DNA of 64,000 nucleotides, from NCBI GenBank assembly GCA_020026195.1, contig JAHHQW010000001.1:45053-109052 (forward strand), written 5' to 3'. The notes below the pieces were generated by a model. It did no database searches and was not told the origin of the DNA. It saw only the letters and a list, made by a program, of their open reading frames with translations. The translations under genes were made by a program, and so were the position numbers. How positions within the stretch are numbered: position 1 is the stretch's first letter; every line of letters begins with the position of its first letter. Below are positions 1 through 7,726 of the stretch, in pieces. This DNA is from Prevotella sp. (GTDB lineage: Bacteria; Bacteroidota; Bacteroidia; Bacteroidales; Bacteroidaceae).

Positions 1-480
1 ACCAGGAGCTGTATATTTAAAACCAAATTCTACGCACTTGCCTTTCAGTTCTGAAGGTACTGCCATCTTATCGGCAATGGTAAACATTCCTTGCCAGAAC
101 TTTGTTATCTTGATGTCTATCCACTGACCGTTAACTTCTCTAACTACGAAACCTACTTCATTTTCCATGTCTTTAAAGAAATCGCAGCAATGTTCGAAAC
201 GTACCTGATAGTCCTGGTCACCTAACTGTATCTGCGGAGATACGAGGTAATTTACGAGTTGTTCAGAATCATCTATCTTTCTATATGCATCTGCTCTCAC
301 ACATTCGTTATCAACAGTCCATATATCATCAAACTGACCATTATAGCCTTCTACTTTAAACTTGCCGAAATCGCTAGCAAACTTTTCCTCAAAAATCACA
401 TTTGAAGACTGAGCCATTGCATTGTGTGCAAACAGCACTGCTAACATCAGCACAAACATACTGACAAATTTTCTCTCCAT
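1..480 (-). CDS. Secreted protein, choice-of-anchor J-like domain (partial, runs off left edge)
   Basis: The reading frame is open from the ATG at 478-480 down to base 1, giving 160 residues with no stop, so the C-terminus lies outside the window. Residues 1-23 form a signal peptide (positive start, hydrophobic core, ending in AMAQ). The mature part has the spacing of a jelly-roll 'choice-of-anchor J' domain, a Bacteroidota family of secreted adhesin or carbohydrate-binding modules: an aromatic-rich N-terminal strand, a central strand with two adjacent cysteines, and late strands ending in FGFKYTAPG. A promoter candidate lies at 606-637. The family assignment is by pattern only; the function is unknown. 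Confidence 0.6.
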   Translation of the reverse strand, partial: MERKFVSMFVLMLAVLFAHNAMAQSSNVIFEEKFASDFGKFKVEGYNGQFDDIWTVDNECVRADAYRKIDDSEQLVNYLVSPQIQLGDQDYQVRFEHCCDFFKDMENEVGFVVREVNGQWIDIKITKFWQGMFTIADKMAVPSELKGKCVEFGFKYTAPG

Positions 481-605
481 AGTTCTTACTATTAGGTTAA
501 TAATTCTTTACCAGCTCTCAGGCTGATTGAAAAGTTTAGTATCGTATTAGATCAGAGTTGTGCTTAATCATTTTCACATGATTTGTTTCATGCACAAGTG
601 TAATG

Positions 606-637
606 CGAATATATTAACAATTTATATTAAAAGCAAA
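606..637 (-). promoter_or_regulatory. Candidate promoter for the secreted protein at 1-480
   Basis: On the minus strand a TTTG (634-637) is followed after 20 bases by TATATTCG (606-613), one mismatch from the Bacteroidota -7 consensus TAnnTTTG. It would give a leader of about 120 nt. Confidence 0.4.
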
Positions 638-1001
638 TATTTAGGCACTAAATGTGTAAAATTCATGTAAAAATGTACTATTTTGTAATATTATGCTTAC
701 ATTTTTATACGTTTATACACTAATTTATACATTCTGCATACAAATTCCGCTGTATTTGACATCTGAAAACTTAATACAGCATCGTGCTTAAAGGCATACA
801 GAATTATCATTATACGATTTTCGCATTATATGCCACTTATCAATATGTGTATAAAAAACATTCGGAGTGGCTTTTCAGTGCTGTTTTATTGAGTTATTTC
901 AAAATTATTTATGTATCGTCCGAAATATGCAGGCACAAAAAAGCACTGTTTTATGGTGTTTTCAAGTTGGTGTCATGACACCAACAAACTATCACACGTA
1001 T

Positions 1002-1060
1002 GTTTCCAAACTTTTGCAGTTGCAAAAGTTTGGAAACGTAGGTTGTTTACCTTGCAAACA
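1002..1060 (+). repeat. Dispersed palindromic repeat element, copy A
   Basis: Positions 1002-1018 and 1021-1037 are a perfect 17-bp inverted repeat separated by two bases and centred on GCAGTTGC. The 59 bases 1002-1060 align without gaps to 41624-41682 (47 of 59 identical by hand count), including a nearly identical 22-base stretch and a downstream TTTACC. Weaker similarity may extend upstream to about 898. A separate perfect palindrome (half-site GTTGGTGTCA) lies just upstream at 966-985. Confidence 0.7.
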
Positions 1061-1387
1061 TGCTGTGTTTAGTTAAAAAACAAGGCAAAAAATTCAGAAA
1101 ATAATGGTTTTTGAGTGATTTTCTGCTGTTTCCATCTTGAAAATGCCTCATAAAACTACAAATTTCGACGTATTTCACAGGCTTTTAATTTTTTAGATGC
1201 GGAAAGTCTTTATGCGTAAAAGTGACAGATTGTGTCGTAAGTACATTTTAACATTTACACTTTCATTCCGATATATTATATGCGAAAGATTTTACGTACA
1301 CAGAATATGGTTAAATTCACAGTATATTATATTGTTATATCATTATATAATTTAATATACGAATAAATATAAGTAAATGACAGACAA

Positions 1388-1426
1388 TAAAAAAGACCGG
1401 ACTGGCATTATGCCTAATCCGGTCTT
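1388..1426 (-). terminator. Rho-independent terminator of the hexosaminidase gene
   Basis: Stem arms AAGACCGG (1393-1400) and CCGGTCTT (1419-1426) enclose a smaller GGCATTATGCC hairpin. On the minus strand the stem is followed by a T tract, 20 bases past the stop codon of the gene at 1446-3470. Confidence 0.85.
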
Positions 1427-1445
1427 ACAATATACAGAAAATGTT

Positions 1446-3470
1446 TTATCTTATTATTATCTCGTTGGCAAATATCCATCCGCCACGTGTCTTCTGCGAA
1501 GCCACGATACGATAGTAACGAGCCTTTGCACTACCCTTCCATACGTAAGAATTTATTACGTAGTCCTGTGCAGGTTTCTCAATGGTGCGTTCCTCAAGGA
1601 GTTCGAAGTCCTTGCCGTTATCCGACTTATACACCTTGACGTTGTCAGGATAGTAAATCCACGGTCCGTTGAACTGCATGAACTCACATTCAAGAGAATG
1701 TATTTCGGTAGGCTGCTCCATGTCAATTGTAACATCCATCGGACGTGTGCACCAGCCCTGCCAGCGACCATTGATGTATTCCCAGTTACCTGCCCATCCG
1801 TTAGTAAGTGTCTCTTCGCCTACACCCTTGTACTGGTCGGCATACATTGTGTTGTAGATTACCTTCTTGCCACGTGCCAGATGGTTTATCTCTGTACGTG
1901 CCTCCTTACGCATTCCAACCTCGTTGCGGAAATCGAATGCGTTATAACCCCATGCCTTCATAACGTCGAGCGCGGGAAGTACACGTTCGCGGAAGTTTTC
2001 ATAAGAAGTCTTGTTTTTGCTCCATCCAATCTCTGCAATGGCAAGAATTCTCGGATATGTCATATATTCGCAATGCTTCTCGTTAGGAACAAGTTCTGTC
2101 CACAGGTTACCCTGAACACCGTCGATGTAAGGTTCAATCTCCGGCATATCCGCGGGAACCGGATCGTATTCGTAAACTCTCTCCAATGGCAGATATCCGC
2201 CCATTGCTTCAGGCTGAGTAACAGGAGCATCCTGATAGTAATCAAGATAGCAGTGGTCTGTAGGCGACATTATTACATGATGGCCGTCTTTAGAAGCCTT
2301 TATACCGCCAGACACACCGCGCCATGACATTACAGTGGCATTGGGAGCAAGTTTGCCCTCAAGTATCTCGTCCCATCCCAAAAGGTTACGACCATTGTCG
2401 TTAAGGAATCTCTCTATGCGTGCTGTAAGATAGCTCTGTAATTCGGGAGTGTCCTTAAGGTTGTTTTCCTTCATACGTTTCTGACAGAGCGGACATTTTG
2501 CCCAGCTTTCGCGTGAGCATTCGTCACCGCCGATGTGAATGTATTTAGAAGGGAACACGTCCATTACTTCTTTCAGAACGTCTTCAAGGAATACGAAAGT
2601 CATCTCACTTCCGATACAGAACTCGTGTCCTGTTGCTCCGCATCCCAGTTCGGGATAAGCATGCAGAACTTCATCACTGTGTCCGGGCATCTCAATCTCC
2701 GGAATTACTTCTATATGGCGTTCTGCCGCATAACGAACGATGTCACGAAGCTCGTCCTGTGTAAAGAATCCACCGTATGCACCGGGAGTATCCTCTGTAC
2801 AGAATGTGCGCTTGCCGCTGTTCCACCACACGTTCCAGTCAGAATCAGTACGCCATGCTCCGTTTGTGGTAAGACGCGGGTATTTCTTTATTTCCATGCG
2901 CCATCCTCCGCCATCCGTAAGATGCAGGTGCAGACGGTCCATCTTGAAATATGCCAGCGCATCAATCTGTTTCTTTACGAAGTCAGCTGTCCACATGTGA
3001 CGTGAACAGTCGAGCATATATCCTCTGTACACGAAGCGCGGAGCATCCTTGATGTCGGCATATCTTACCTTACCATCTTTTGTGAGCTGGCGCAGTGTCT
3101 GAATACCATAGAACAGTCCGGTAGGTGTTTCTGCAACAATCTCTACAGTCTTTTTGTCTGAGCGGAAAGTATATCCCTGGAGAGTCTTGTCGTAGAGTGC
3201 ATTCGAAGCCTGTTCGGCAGTACCCGTACAAGTAAGTTTAAGTGTTGTCTTCGATTTTTTATTAAGAAGTTTTACTGAGTTAAGGTAATCTGTCATTGCC
3301 TTCAGGTCGCTGCCTTTAAGGTTGGTCTTAACCTTCAGTCCGTTACTTACGTCTACGAATCCTTCGCCGTAGGTTATCTCCGTGGGCTGCGGAATGATCT
3401 GTGCCTTGCCGTCTGCCATGCTGAAAGCAAGCAGTGCCAGCACAAGGAACATTTTAAGAGAGTATCTCAT
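1446..3470 (-). CDS. Beta-N-acetylhexosaminidase, GH20 family
   Basis: Secreted or periplasmic glycoside hydrolase that removes terminal GlcNAc/GalNAc residues from host or dietary glycans. The 674-residue protein has a signal peptide (residues 1-24), a GH20b-type N-terminal domain (about 25-145), and the catalytic TIM barrel from about 147. The catalytic Asp-Glu pair is visible in HIGGDE (about 312-317), and HLHLTDGGGW near residue 181 is the typical substrate-pocket strand. Residues after about 540 form a discoidin/CBM32-like beta-sandwich, seen as a second domain rich in W and Y. The length is normal for Bacteroidota members. It lies 25 bases downstream of a LuxR-type regulator gene on the same strand, which suggests co-transcription, and ends at a strong terminator. 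Confidence 0.95.
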   Translation of the reverse strand: MRYSLKMFLVLALLAFSMADGKAQIIPQPTEITYGEGFVDVSNGLKVKTNLKGSDLKAMTDYLNSVKLLNKKSKTTLKLTCTGTAEQASNALYDKTLQGYTFRSDKKTVEIVAETPTGLFYGIQTLRQLTKDGKVRYADIKDAPRFVYRGYMLDCSRHMWTADFVKKQIDALAYFKMDRLHLHLTDGGGWRMEIKKYPRLTTNGAWRTDSDWNVWWNSGKRTFCTEDTPGAYGGFFTQDELRDIVRYAAERHIEVIPEIEMPGHSDEVLHAYPELGCGATGHEFCIGSEMTFVFLEDVLKEVMDVFPSKYIHIGGDECSRESWAKCPLCQKRMKENNLKDTPELQSYLTARIERFLNDNGRNLLGWDEILEGKLAPNATVMSWRGVSGGIKASKDGHHVIMSPTDHCYLDYYQDAPVTQPEAMGGYLPLERVYEYDPVPADMPEIEPYIDGVQGNLWTELVPNEKHCEYMTYPRILAIAEIGWSKNKTSYENFRERVLPALDVMKAWGYNAFDFRNEVGMRKEARTEINHLARGKKVIYNTMYADQYKGVGEETLTNGWAGNWEYINGRWQGWCTRPMDVTIDMEQPTEIHSLECEFMQFNGPWIYYPDNVKVYKSDNGKDFELLEERTIEKPAQDYVINSYVWKGSAKARYYRIVASQKTRGGWIFANEIIIR

Positions 3471-3495
3471 GCTAATTGTATGTTTTAGATTGTTT

Positions 3496-4089
3496 TTAAA
3501 TATCGTTGATGTTTACATAACCATGCATAACGGCATAAATAGTGAGTGCCGATACACTGCGTGCATGCAGTTTGTCGTTGATGTTCTTACGATGTGTCAC
3601 TACGGTCGGGAGACTGATATTCAGGCGGTCGGCTATCTCCTTGTTAATAAGTCCTCGTACTATAAGCGTAAGAACTTCTACCTCGCGTGGTGTCAGCGGA
3701 CAAGTACTGGCAGCGGTTACTTCCTGCGGAAGATTCTTTCCATGTGCATGTGCGTGCTGTTCAAGCATAAGAAGCGACTTTATGAGCTGTTCTTCGCTTA
3801 CATCGACATTGATGCAGTGGAATTTTCCAGACAGCGACGATGCGCTCTCGCTTGTTGTAAGAACAATTGTCTTGTTGCGATGATTTTCGAAAAACGTCAT
3901 GTTCTCGAATACCACCTTCATAGAAACAAAATAATGGAAGAACTGTTCTGCTCCGCCTTCAATGAGTTCCTGGCAGCTTGAAAACGTGCTTACCTCCACT
4001 ACAGGCATTACCTGACGGAGTATAGACTTTAGTCCAAGTACGGTAAGGCGGTTATTATCTGCTATAGCTATCAGTGGCTTTCTATCCAT
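3496..4089 (-). CDS. LuxR-type DNA-binding regulator with degenerate receiver domain
   Basis: A 197-residue transcription regulator. The C-terminal 60 residues are a clear LuxR/FixJ helix-turn-helix (LTPREVEVL near 132-140, then NKEIADRLNISLPTVVTHR). The N-terminal 110 residues keep the alternating pattern of a response-regulator receiver, but the acidic pocket is reduced to one Asp near residue 11. Where the phospho-acceptor Asp should be (about 54) the sequence reads HYFVSMKVV with no acidic residue. Phosphorylation is therefore unlikely, and activity may depend on protein level or another ligand. It sits between a small lipoprotein gene and the hexosaminidase gene on the same strand. The DNA-binding role is firm; the target genes are unknown. 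Confidence 0.85.
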   Translation of the reverse strand: MDRKPLIAIADNNRLTVLGLKSILRQVMPVVEVSTFSSCQELIEGGAEQFFHYFVSMKVVFENMTFFENHRNKTIVLTTSESASSLSGKFHCINVDVSEEQLIKSLLMLEQHAHAHGKNLPQEVTAASTCPLTPREVEVLTLIVRGLINKEIADRLNISLPTVVTHRKNINDKLHARSVSALTIYAVMHGYVNINDI

Positions 4090-4138
4090 TGTAGGTGTAT
4101 AAAGATATGAAAAATGTTTTTGTATATAAAGTGGTTTG

Positions 4139-4543
4139 TTATCTGTTTCTTCTGTGCTGATCGTTTACAATGATGTCGAGTAATATTTTCTTTGACTCGG
4201 ACGACCGGTAGACGTATCTGAAGTTAAATCCTTCGTCGGCATAGGCACGCAATTCGGGCATGGTACTGACGCCCTGACGAAAATGGCTTTCGTATTCTGC
4301 GGCATGCTGTTTAAGATATAATGCGTTGTCGAGACTTCCGCTAAGTGTGTAATGATATGCTATGGTTCGGGAAGAGGCATCGAACGTCATACTGTCCTGA
4401 ACTATATTTTCGGCTATGTTAAGCGGGCAGTTCTTACGTGTAAATTCTTCGGCATCTGCGGCGGCTCTTTCTTCAAGGCTCTGGCGGCACGATACCGTAA
4501 ACATCATACATACTGCGGCTGCAACAAGCAGTTTCCTCATCAT
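4139..4543 (-). CDS. Small lipoprotein of unknown function
   Basis: A 134-residue protein with a lipoprotein signal (hydrophobic stretch, then TVSC with the lipidated Cys at about residue 19). The mature part is charged and mostly helical in appearance, with an ITYHYTL-like strand (IAYHYTLSG near 62-70). No family was recognised. It starts 10 bases after the histidine phosphatase gene on the same strand and is probably co-transcribed with it. It likely resides at the periplasmic face of a membrane. Confidence 0.75.
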   Translation of the reverse strand: MMRKLLVAAAVCMMFTVSCRQSLEERAAADAEEFTRKNCPLNIAENIVQDSMTFDASSRTIAYHYTLSGSLDNALYLKQHAAEYESHFRQGVSTMPELRAYADEGFNFRYVYRSSESKKILLDIIVNDQHRRNR

Positions 4544-4553
4544 GATATAATTT

Positions 4554-5063
4554 TTACTTCAATTCAAGAATACGTATGTCACCATTATTCATACGTGCTA
4601 CGTCCTGCATATCACGACCATAAACAACTGCCTGGATGGCTCTGTTCATGATACCGTGTCCTACGGCAAGAATAACTTTTCCGGGATACTGTTCTTTGAC
4701 GGATGTAAGGAACTTGCGGGCACGTTCCATTATCTGTGCTTCGGTCTCTACTGTTTCTGGCCACTCGGCTGCAAACGGATTTGTTACTGCCTTGCCTGTC
4801 AGCTCACCCCAGTCACGTTCTCTCAATACAGGTGTTGTTACAACCGGAAGGTCGTGAGGTTCTGCGATGATGCGGCATGTCTCTGAAGCACGCTTGAGGT
4901 CGCTCGAAATAAAAGCATCAAAATAAACTTCGGCGAACTTATCACGCAGTGCTTCTGCCTGCTTTATTCCATTTTCTGTAAGTTCACCCTGCATCTGTCC
5001 CTGAAGGATATGTTCTATATTACCTTGTGTTTCGCCATGTCTGACGAGATATAACTTTGTCAT
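4554..5063 (-). CDS. Histidine phosphatase family protein (phosphoglycerate mutase-like)
   Basis: Member of the branch-1 histidine phosphatase superfamily, with the phospho-accepting histidine in LVRHGET at residues 6-12, the acid in RERDWGELTG and the second histidine in AVGHGIMN. It is 169 residues long when started at the ATG at 5061-5063. A start 27 bases further upstream (5090) is possible on paper, but it would put a likely -7 promoter box (5080-5087) inside the coding region and add an atypical N-terminus, so 5063 is preferred. The substrate (sugar phosphate, nucleotide or cobalamin intermediate) cannot be told from the sequence. First gene of a probable minus-strand unit with the lipoprotein gene. 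Confidence 0.88.
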   Translation of the reverse strand: MTKLYLVRHGETQGNIEHILQGQMQGELTENGIKQAEALRDKFAEVYFDAFISSDLKRASETCRIIAEPHDLPVVTTPVLRERDWGELTGKAVTNPFAAEWPETVETEAQIMERARKFLTSVKEQYPGKVILAVGHGIMNRAIQAVVYGRDMQDVARMNNGDIRILELK

Positions 5064-5079
5064 TTCAAATAGTTTTCTA

Positions 5080-5087
5080 CAAAAATA
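5080..5087 (-). promoter_or_regulatory. -7 box for the histidine phosphatase gene
   Basis: TATTTTTG on the minus strand matches TAnnTTTG, 16 bases before the ATG at 5063. No clear -33 element is visible. It decides the start codon choice for that gene. Confidence 0.5.
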
Positions 5088-5097
5088 CACAAAATAA

Positions 5098-5128
5098 TTG
5101 GTTTTTATACATAAAACGTTTATTTTTG
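5098..5128 (+). promoter_or_regulatory. Promoter of the DUF308 gene
   Basis: TTG (5098-5100), a 20-base spacer, then TATTTTTG (5121-5128), a full match to the Bacteroidota promoter pattern. The start codon follows 19 bases after the -7 box. Confidence 0.65.
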
Positions 5129-5147
5129 TATCAAAATAAAATTATCT

Positions 5148-5765
5148 ATGAAATACTTAAGCAGCTACTTTCTCCGTGCATTGTTTGCAATTGTTATAGG
5201 AATATTATTGATTAAAAATCCTGGAAGCATACCTACAGGTATCACCATGCTTGCTGGTTTTCTGTTCTTGATTTCGGGTATAATCTCGTGTTCATCATAT
5301 ATCGGCATTCTGAAGACCGGGGGTATTGACAGCATAACGGGCGGCAAACGCAATCCTATTTTCCCAATCGTGGGTCTGGGATGTCTGCTTTTCGGTGCCG
5401 TGATGATGTTCGACCCTGAGTTCTTCGTACGTTTCCTGATGTATATATTCGGCGGCATACTGGTGCTCGGAGCCATTAACGAATTTGTTATTCTGACGCG
5501 TATGCACAGGGTGGTAAAGGTTTCTGTATTCTTCTGGATTCTGCCTTCGCTGATTCTTATTTCCGGACTGGTAATTTTATTCAAGCCCATGAGTACGGCA
5601 GAACTTCCGTTCATAATAAGCGGATGGTGTCTGCTTCTGTACGGAATATCAGAACTGATACATTCTATAAAACTATATACTGTAAACAAGAACATCAAAA
5701 TGCTTAACAAACAGAATAACAAGGAGGACTTTTCTGACGTTGAGGATTTTGAGAATAAAGATTAA
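5148..5765 (+). CDS. DUF308 (HdeD-like) inner membrane protein
   Basis: A 205-residue integral membrane protein with about six hydrophobic helices (near residues 9-25, 29-48, 70-85, 90-110, 125-142 and 150-170) and a charged cytoplasmic tail (KQNNKEDFSDVEDFENKD). The pattern of short helix pairs with glycines fits the DUF308/HdeD family, whose E. coli member is linked to acid resistance; the Bacteroidota members are uncharacterised. It has its own promoter and lies 23 bases before miaA, so the two may be co-transcribed. Confidence 0.82.
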   Translation: MKYLSSYFLRALFAIVIGILLIKNPGSIPTGITMLAGFLFLISGIISCSSYIGILKTGGIDSITGGKRNPIFPIVGLGCLLFGAVMMFDPEFFVRFLMYIFGGILVLGAINEFVILTRMHRVVKVSVFFWILPSLILISGLVILFKPMSTAELPFIISGWCLLLYGISELIHSIKLYTVNKNIKMLNKQNNKEDFSDVEDFENKD

Positions 5766-5788
5766 AGTACCGAAGATACTGTTATATA

Positions 5789-6712
5789 ATGAGTAACCGA
5801 CTGATAACGATACTTGGTCCGACGGCTTCGGGCAAGACCGACCTTGCAGCGCATCTTGCTGCACAGCTTAATGGTGAAATAATAAGCGCCGACAGCCGTC
5901 AGGTTTATCGCGGAATGGACATCGGAACAGGAAAGGACCTTGCCGACTATGTGGTAGATGGGAAGAATATCCCTTATCATCTCATAGACATAGAGGAACC
6001 TGGCACTAAATATAATGTCTTTGAGTTTCAGCGTGACTTTCTGAAGGCTTACGAGGGAATTGTTGCTCGCGGAACAACACCTATCCTGTGCGGCGGAACC
6101 GGAATGTATATCGAATCGGTACTGAAGGGTTATCGTCTGTTTGAGGTTCCTGAAAATAAGGAACTGCGTGCATCGTTAGAGTCTAAGTCGCTGGAAGAAC
6201 TTACGGCAATGCTCGTGGCTCTCAAGAAGGAAAACAAATCGGTAATGCACAACTCTACTGACGTGGACACCGTGAAACGTGCAATACGTGCAATAGAGAT
6301 TGAGACTTTCTACAAGAATACTCCGGCAGAGCAGACTTCTTTTCCTGACATCGAATCAATCGTATTCGGCGTGTCGGTAACACGCGAGGAACGCAGGGAG
6401 AAAATAACATCGCGTCTGCGCAAGCGTCTTGCAGAGGGCATGATAGATGAAATAAAGGGACTCATAGACGGAGGCGTAAAACCTGAGGACCTGATATATT
6501 ATGGTCTTGAATATAAATATGTAACACAATACGTCATTGGCGAATTATCGTACGACGAGATGTTCTCTCAGCTTCAGATTGCCATTCATCAGTTTGCTAA
6601 ACGACAGATGACCTGGTTCAGAGGAATGGAACGCCGTGGCATCGAAATTAAATGGATTGATGCAATGCTGCCGATGGACGAAAAAATTAAAAAAATTACA
6701 CAATGGCTGTAG
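5789..6712 (+). CDS. miaA: tRNA dimethylallyltransferase
   Basis: Transfers a dimethylallyl group from dimethylallyl diphosphate to N6 of A37 in tRNAs that read codons starting with U. The 307-residue protein has the P-loop GPTASGKT (residues 10-17), the SADSRQVYRGMDIGTGK motif that forms the active site, HLIDI near 61-65 and the GGTGMYIESVLKG segment. The tRNA-binding helical insert and QFAKRQMTWFRG near 270-280 are present. Normal length. It overlaps the next gene by 10 bases. Bacteroidota often carry two MiaA paralogues; this may be either one. Confidence 0.95.
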   Translation: MSNRLITILGPTASGKTDLAAHLAAQLNGEIISADSRQVYRGMDIGTGKDLADYVVDGKNIPYHLIDIEEPGTKYNVFEFQRDFLKAYEGIVARGTTPILCGGTGMYIESVLKGYRLFEVPENKELRASLESKSLEELTAMLVALKKENKSVMHNSTDVDTVKRAIRAIEIETFYKNTPAEQTSFPDIESIVFGVSVTREERREKITSRLRKRLAEGMIDEIKGLIDGGVKPEDLIYYGLEYKYVTQYVIGELSYDEMFSQLQIAIHQFAKRQMTWFRGMERRGIEIKWIDAMLPMDEKIKKITQWL

Positions 6713-7638
6713 AAGAAACACGCTGGGGCATGATTTACTGTCCGAAGAGGAGTTTTTTCCAGCGCAGCAGCGGCTGGGAAAAGATTGGCCGGTGCATTGA
6801 GGAGTGCGGTGTCCAGTTTGACTTCATTCAGAGTGAAAATAAAGACAGCGTGGAACGTCTTGTTAATATGTTAATTAACAATGGCTATAAGACTATCATC
6901 ATTGTAGGCGGCGACTCTGCACTGAACGATGCCGTAAACTGTCTTATGAATGTTGATAAGGATACGCGCGACTCTATCTCTTTAGGTGTCATTCCATACG
7001 GTGGTGTAAACGATTTTTCCAGGTTCTGGGGCTACAGGGAAGGTGAAACGGAGGATACTGTAAAGTGGATTAAGGAGAAAAGAATAAGAAAGATTGATGT
7101 CGGATGTATGAGATACACTGACAAAGACGGGAAAGAGCATGTGAGATATTTCCATAACTGCGTTAATGTGGGACTTGTTGCTTCTATAATGAAGATGCGA
7201 CAGCAGACACATAAACTTTCTGGCTCGCGCCTTATGTCTTATGTCTTTTCTTTTGTTCTCATGATTTTTCAGAGACTGGAATATAAGATGCACTTTAAGA
7301 TTAACACCGATGTGCTGAAACGTAAGATAATGACAGTGTGCATAGGTAATGCTTCTGGTTACGGACAGACTCCGAGTGCGGTGCCTTATAATGGTCTGCT
7401 GGATGTTTCGGTGGTTTACCACCCTGGCATAATGCAGCTTATAGAAGGTTTCTATCTTTTATTTACTGATAAATTCTTAAATCACAAAAACGTTCACCCT
7501 TATCGCACGCAGAAGGTGGAGTTTTATGACACATCGCATGCGCTGATGAGTATCGACGGACGTATGTTTCCTACTCCGGAAGGTGCCTTCGACGTTACTG
7601 TAGAAAAAGAGGTCATAAACTTTATTATTCCTGAATAA
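6703..7638 (+). CDS. Diacylglycerol kinase-like lipid kinase
   Basis: A 311-residue protein of the DAGK/YegS/sphingosine kinase superfamily, expected to phosphorylate a lipid at the membrane. The nucleotide-binding motif appears as VGGDSALND (family consensus GGDGTxNE) near residues 71-79, and the second glycine-rich loop as PYGGVNDFSR (usually GTxNDFA). The C-terminal half has the beta-rich lipid-binding part with SIDGR near 283. The start ATG lies inside the last codons of miaA (10-base overlap), so translation is probably coupled. Ends just before a two-way terminator shared with recA. The substrate is not known. Confidence 0.85.
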   Translation: MAVEETRWGMIYCPKRSFFQRSSGWEKIGRCIEECGVQFDFIQSENKDSVERLVNMLINNGYKTIIIVGGDSALNDAVNCLMNVDKDTRDSISLGVIPYGGVNDFSRFWGYREGETEDTVKWIKEKRIRKIDVGCMRYTDKDGKEHVRYFHNCVNVGLVASIMKMRQQTHKLSGSRLMSYVFSFVLMIFQRLEYKMHFKINTDVLKRKIMTVCIGNASGYGQTPSAVPYNGLLDVSVVYHPGIMQLIEGFYLLFTDKFLNHKNVHPYRTQKVEFYDTSHALMSIDGRMFPTPEGAFDVTVEKEVINFIIPE

Positions 7639-7661
7639 CCAATAAAGTTATATATAAAAAG

Positions 7662-7700
7662 AAAACGACAAAGGATTTAAATTTCCTTTGTCGTTTTTCT
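7662..7700. terminator. Bidirectional terminator between the lipid kinase gene and recA
   Basis: Arms AAAACGACAAAGGA (7662-7675) and TCCTTTGTCGTTTT (7684-7697) pair perfectly; A and T tracts flank both sides, so it can end transcription from both converging genes. Confidence 0.88.
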
Positions 7701-7726
7701 TTTATACTTGTTTCAAAAATTTGTGC

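Larger units (their letters stand above)
481..1376. other. AT-rich intergenic spacer with palindromic repeat element
   Basis: About 900 bases without a convincing gene. It holds the promoter of the left-edge gene, a perfect 20-bp palindrome at 966-985, a 36-bp inverted repeat at 1002-1037, and at its right end the terminator of the hexosaminidase gene. Short reading frames at 784-978 and 867-1076 overlap the palindromes, have no family features and are not called. Confidence 0.6.

Noticed and set aside
784..1076. Two short plus-strand reading frames (64 and 69 codons)
   Set aside because: They run through the palindromic repeat element, have no promoter or family features, and overlap each other in different frames.
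1377..2327. Long plus-strand frame of 316 codons
   Set aside because: It lies opposite the hexosaminidase gene, whose motifs are certain; the composition (many Cys, Leu, Val, Arg) is that of an antisense shadow.
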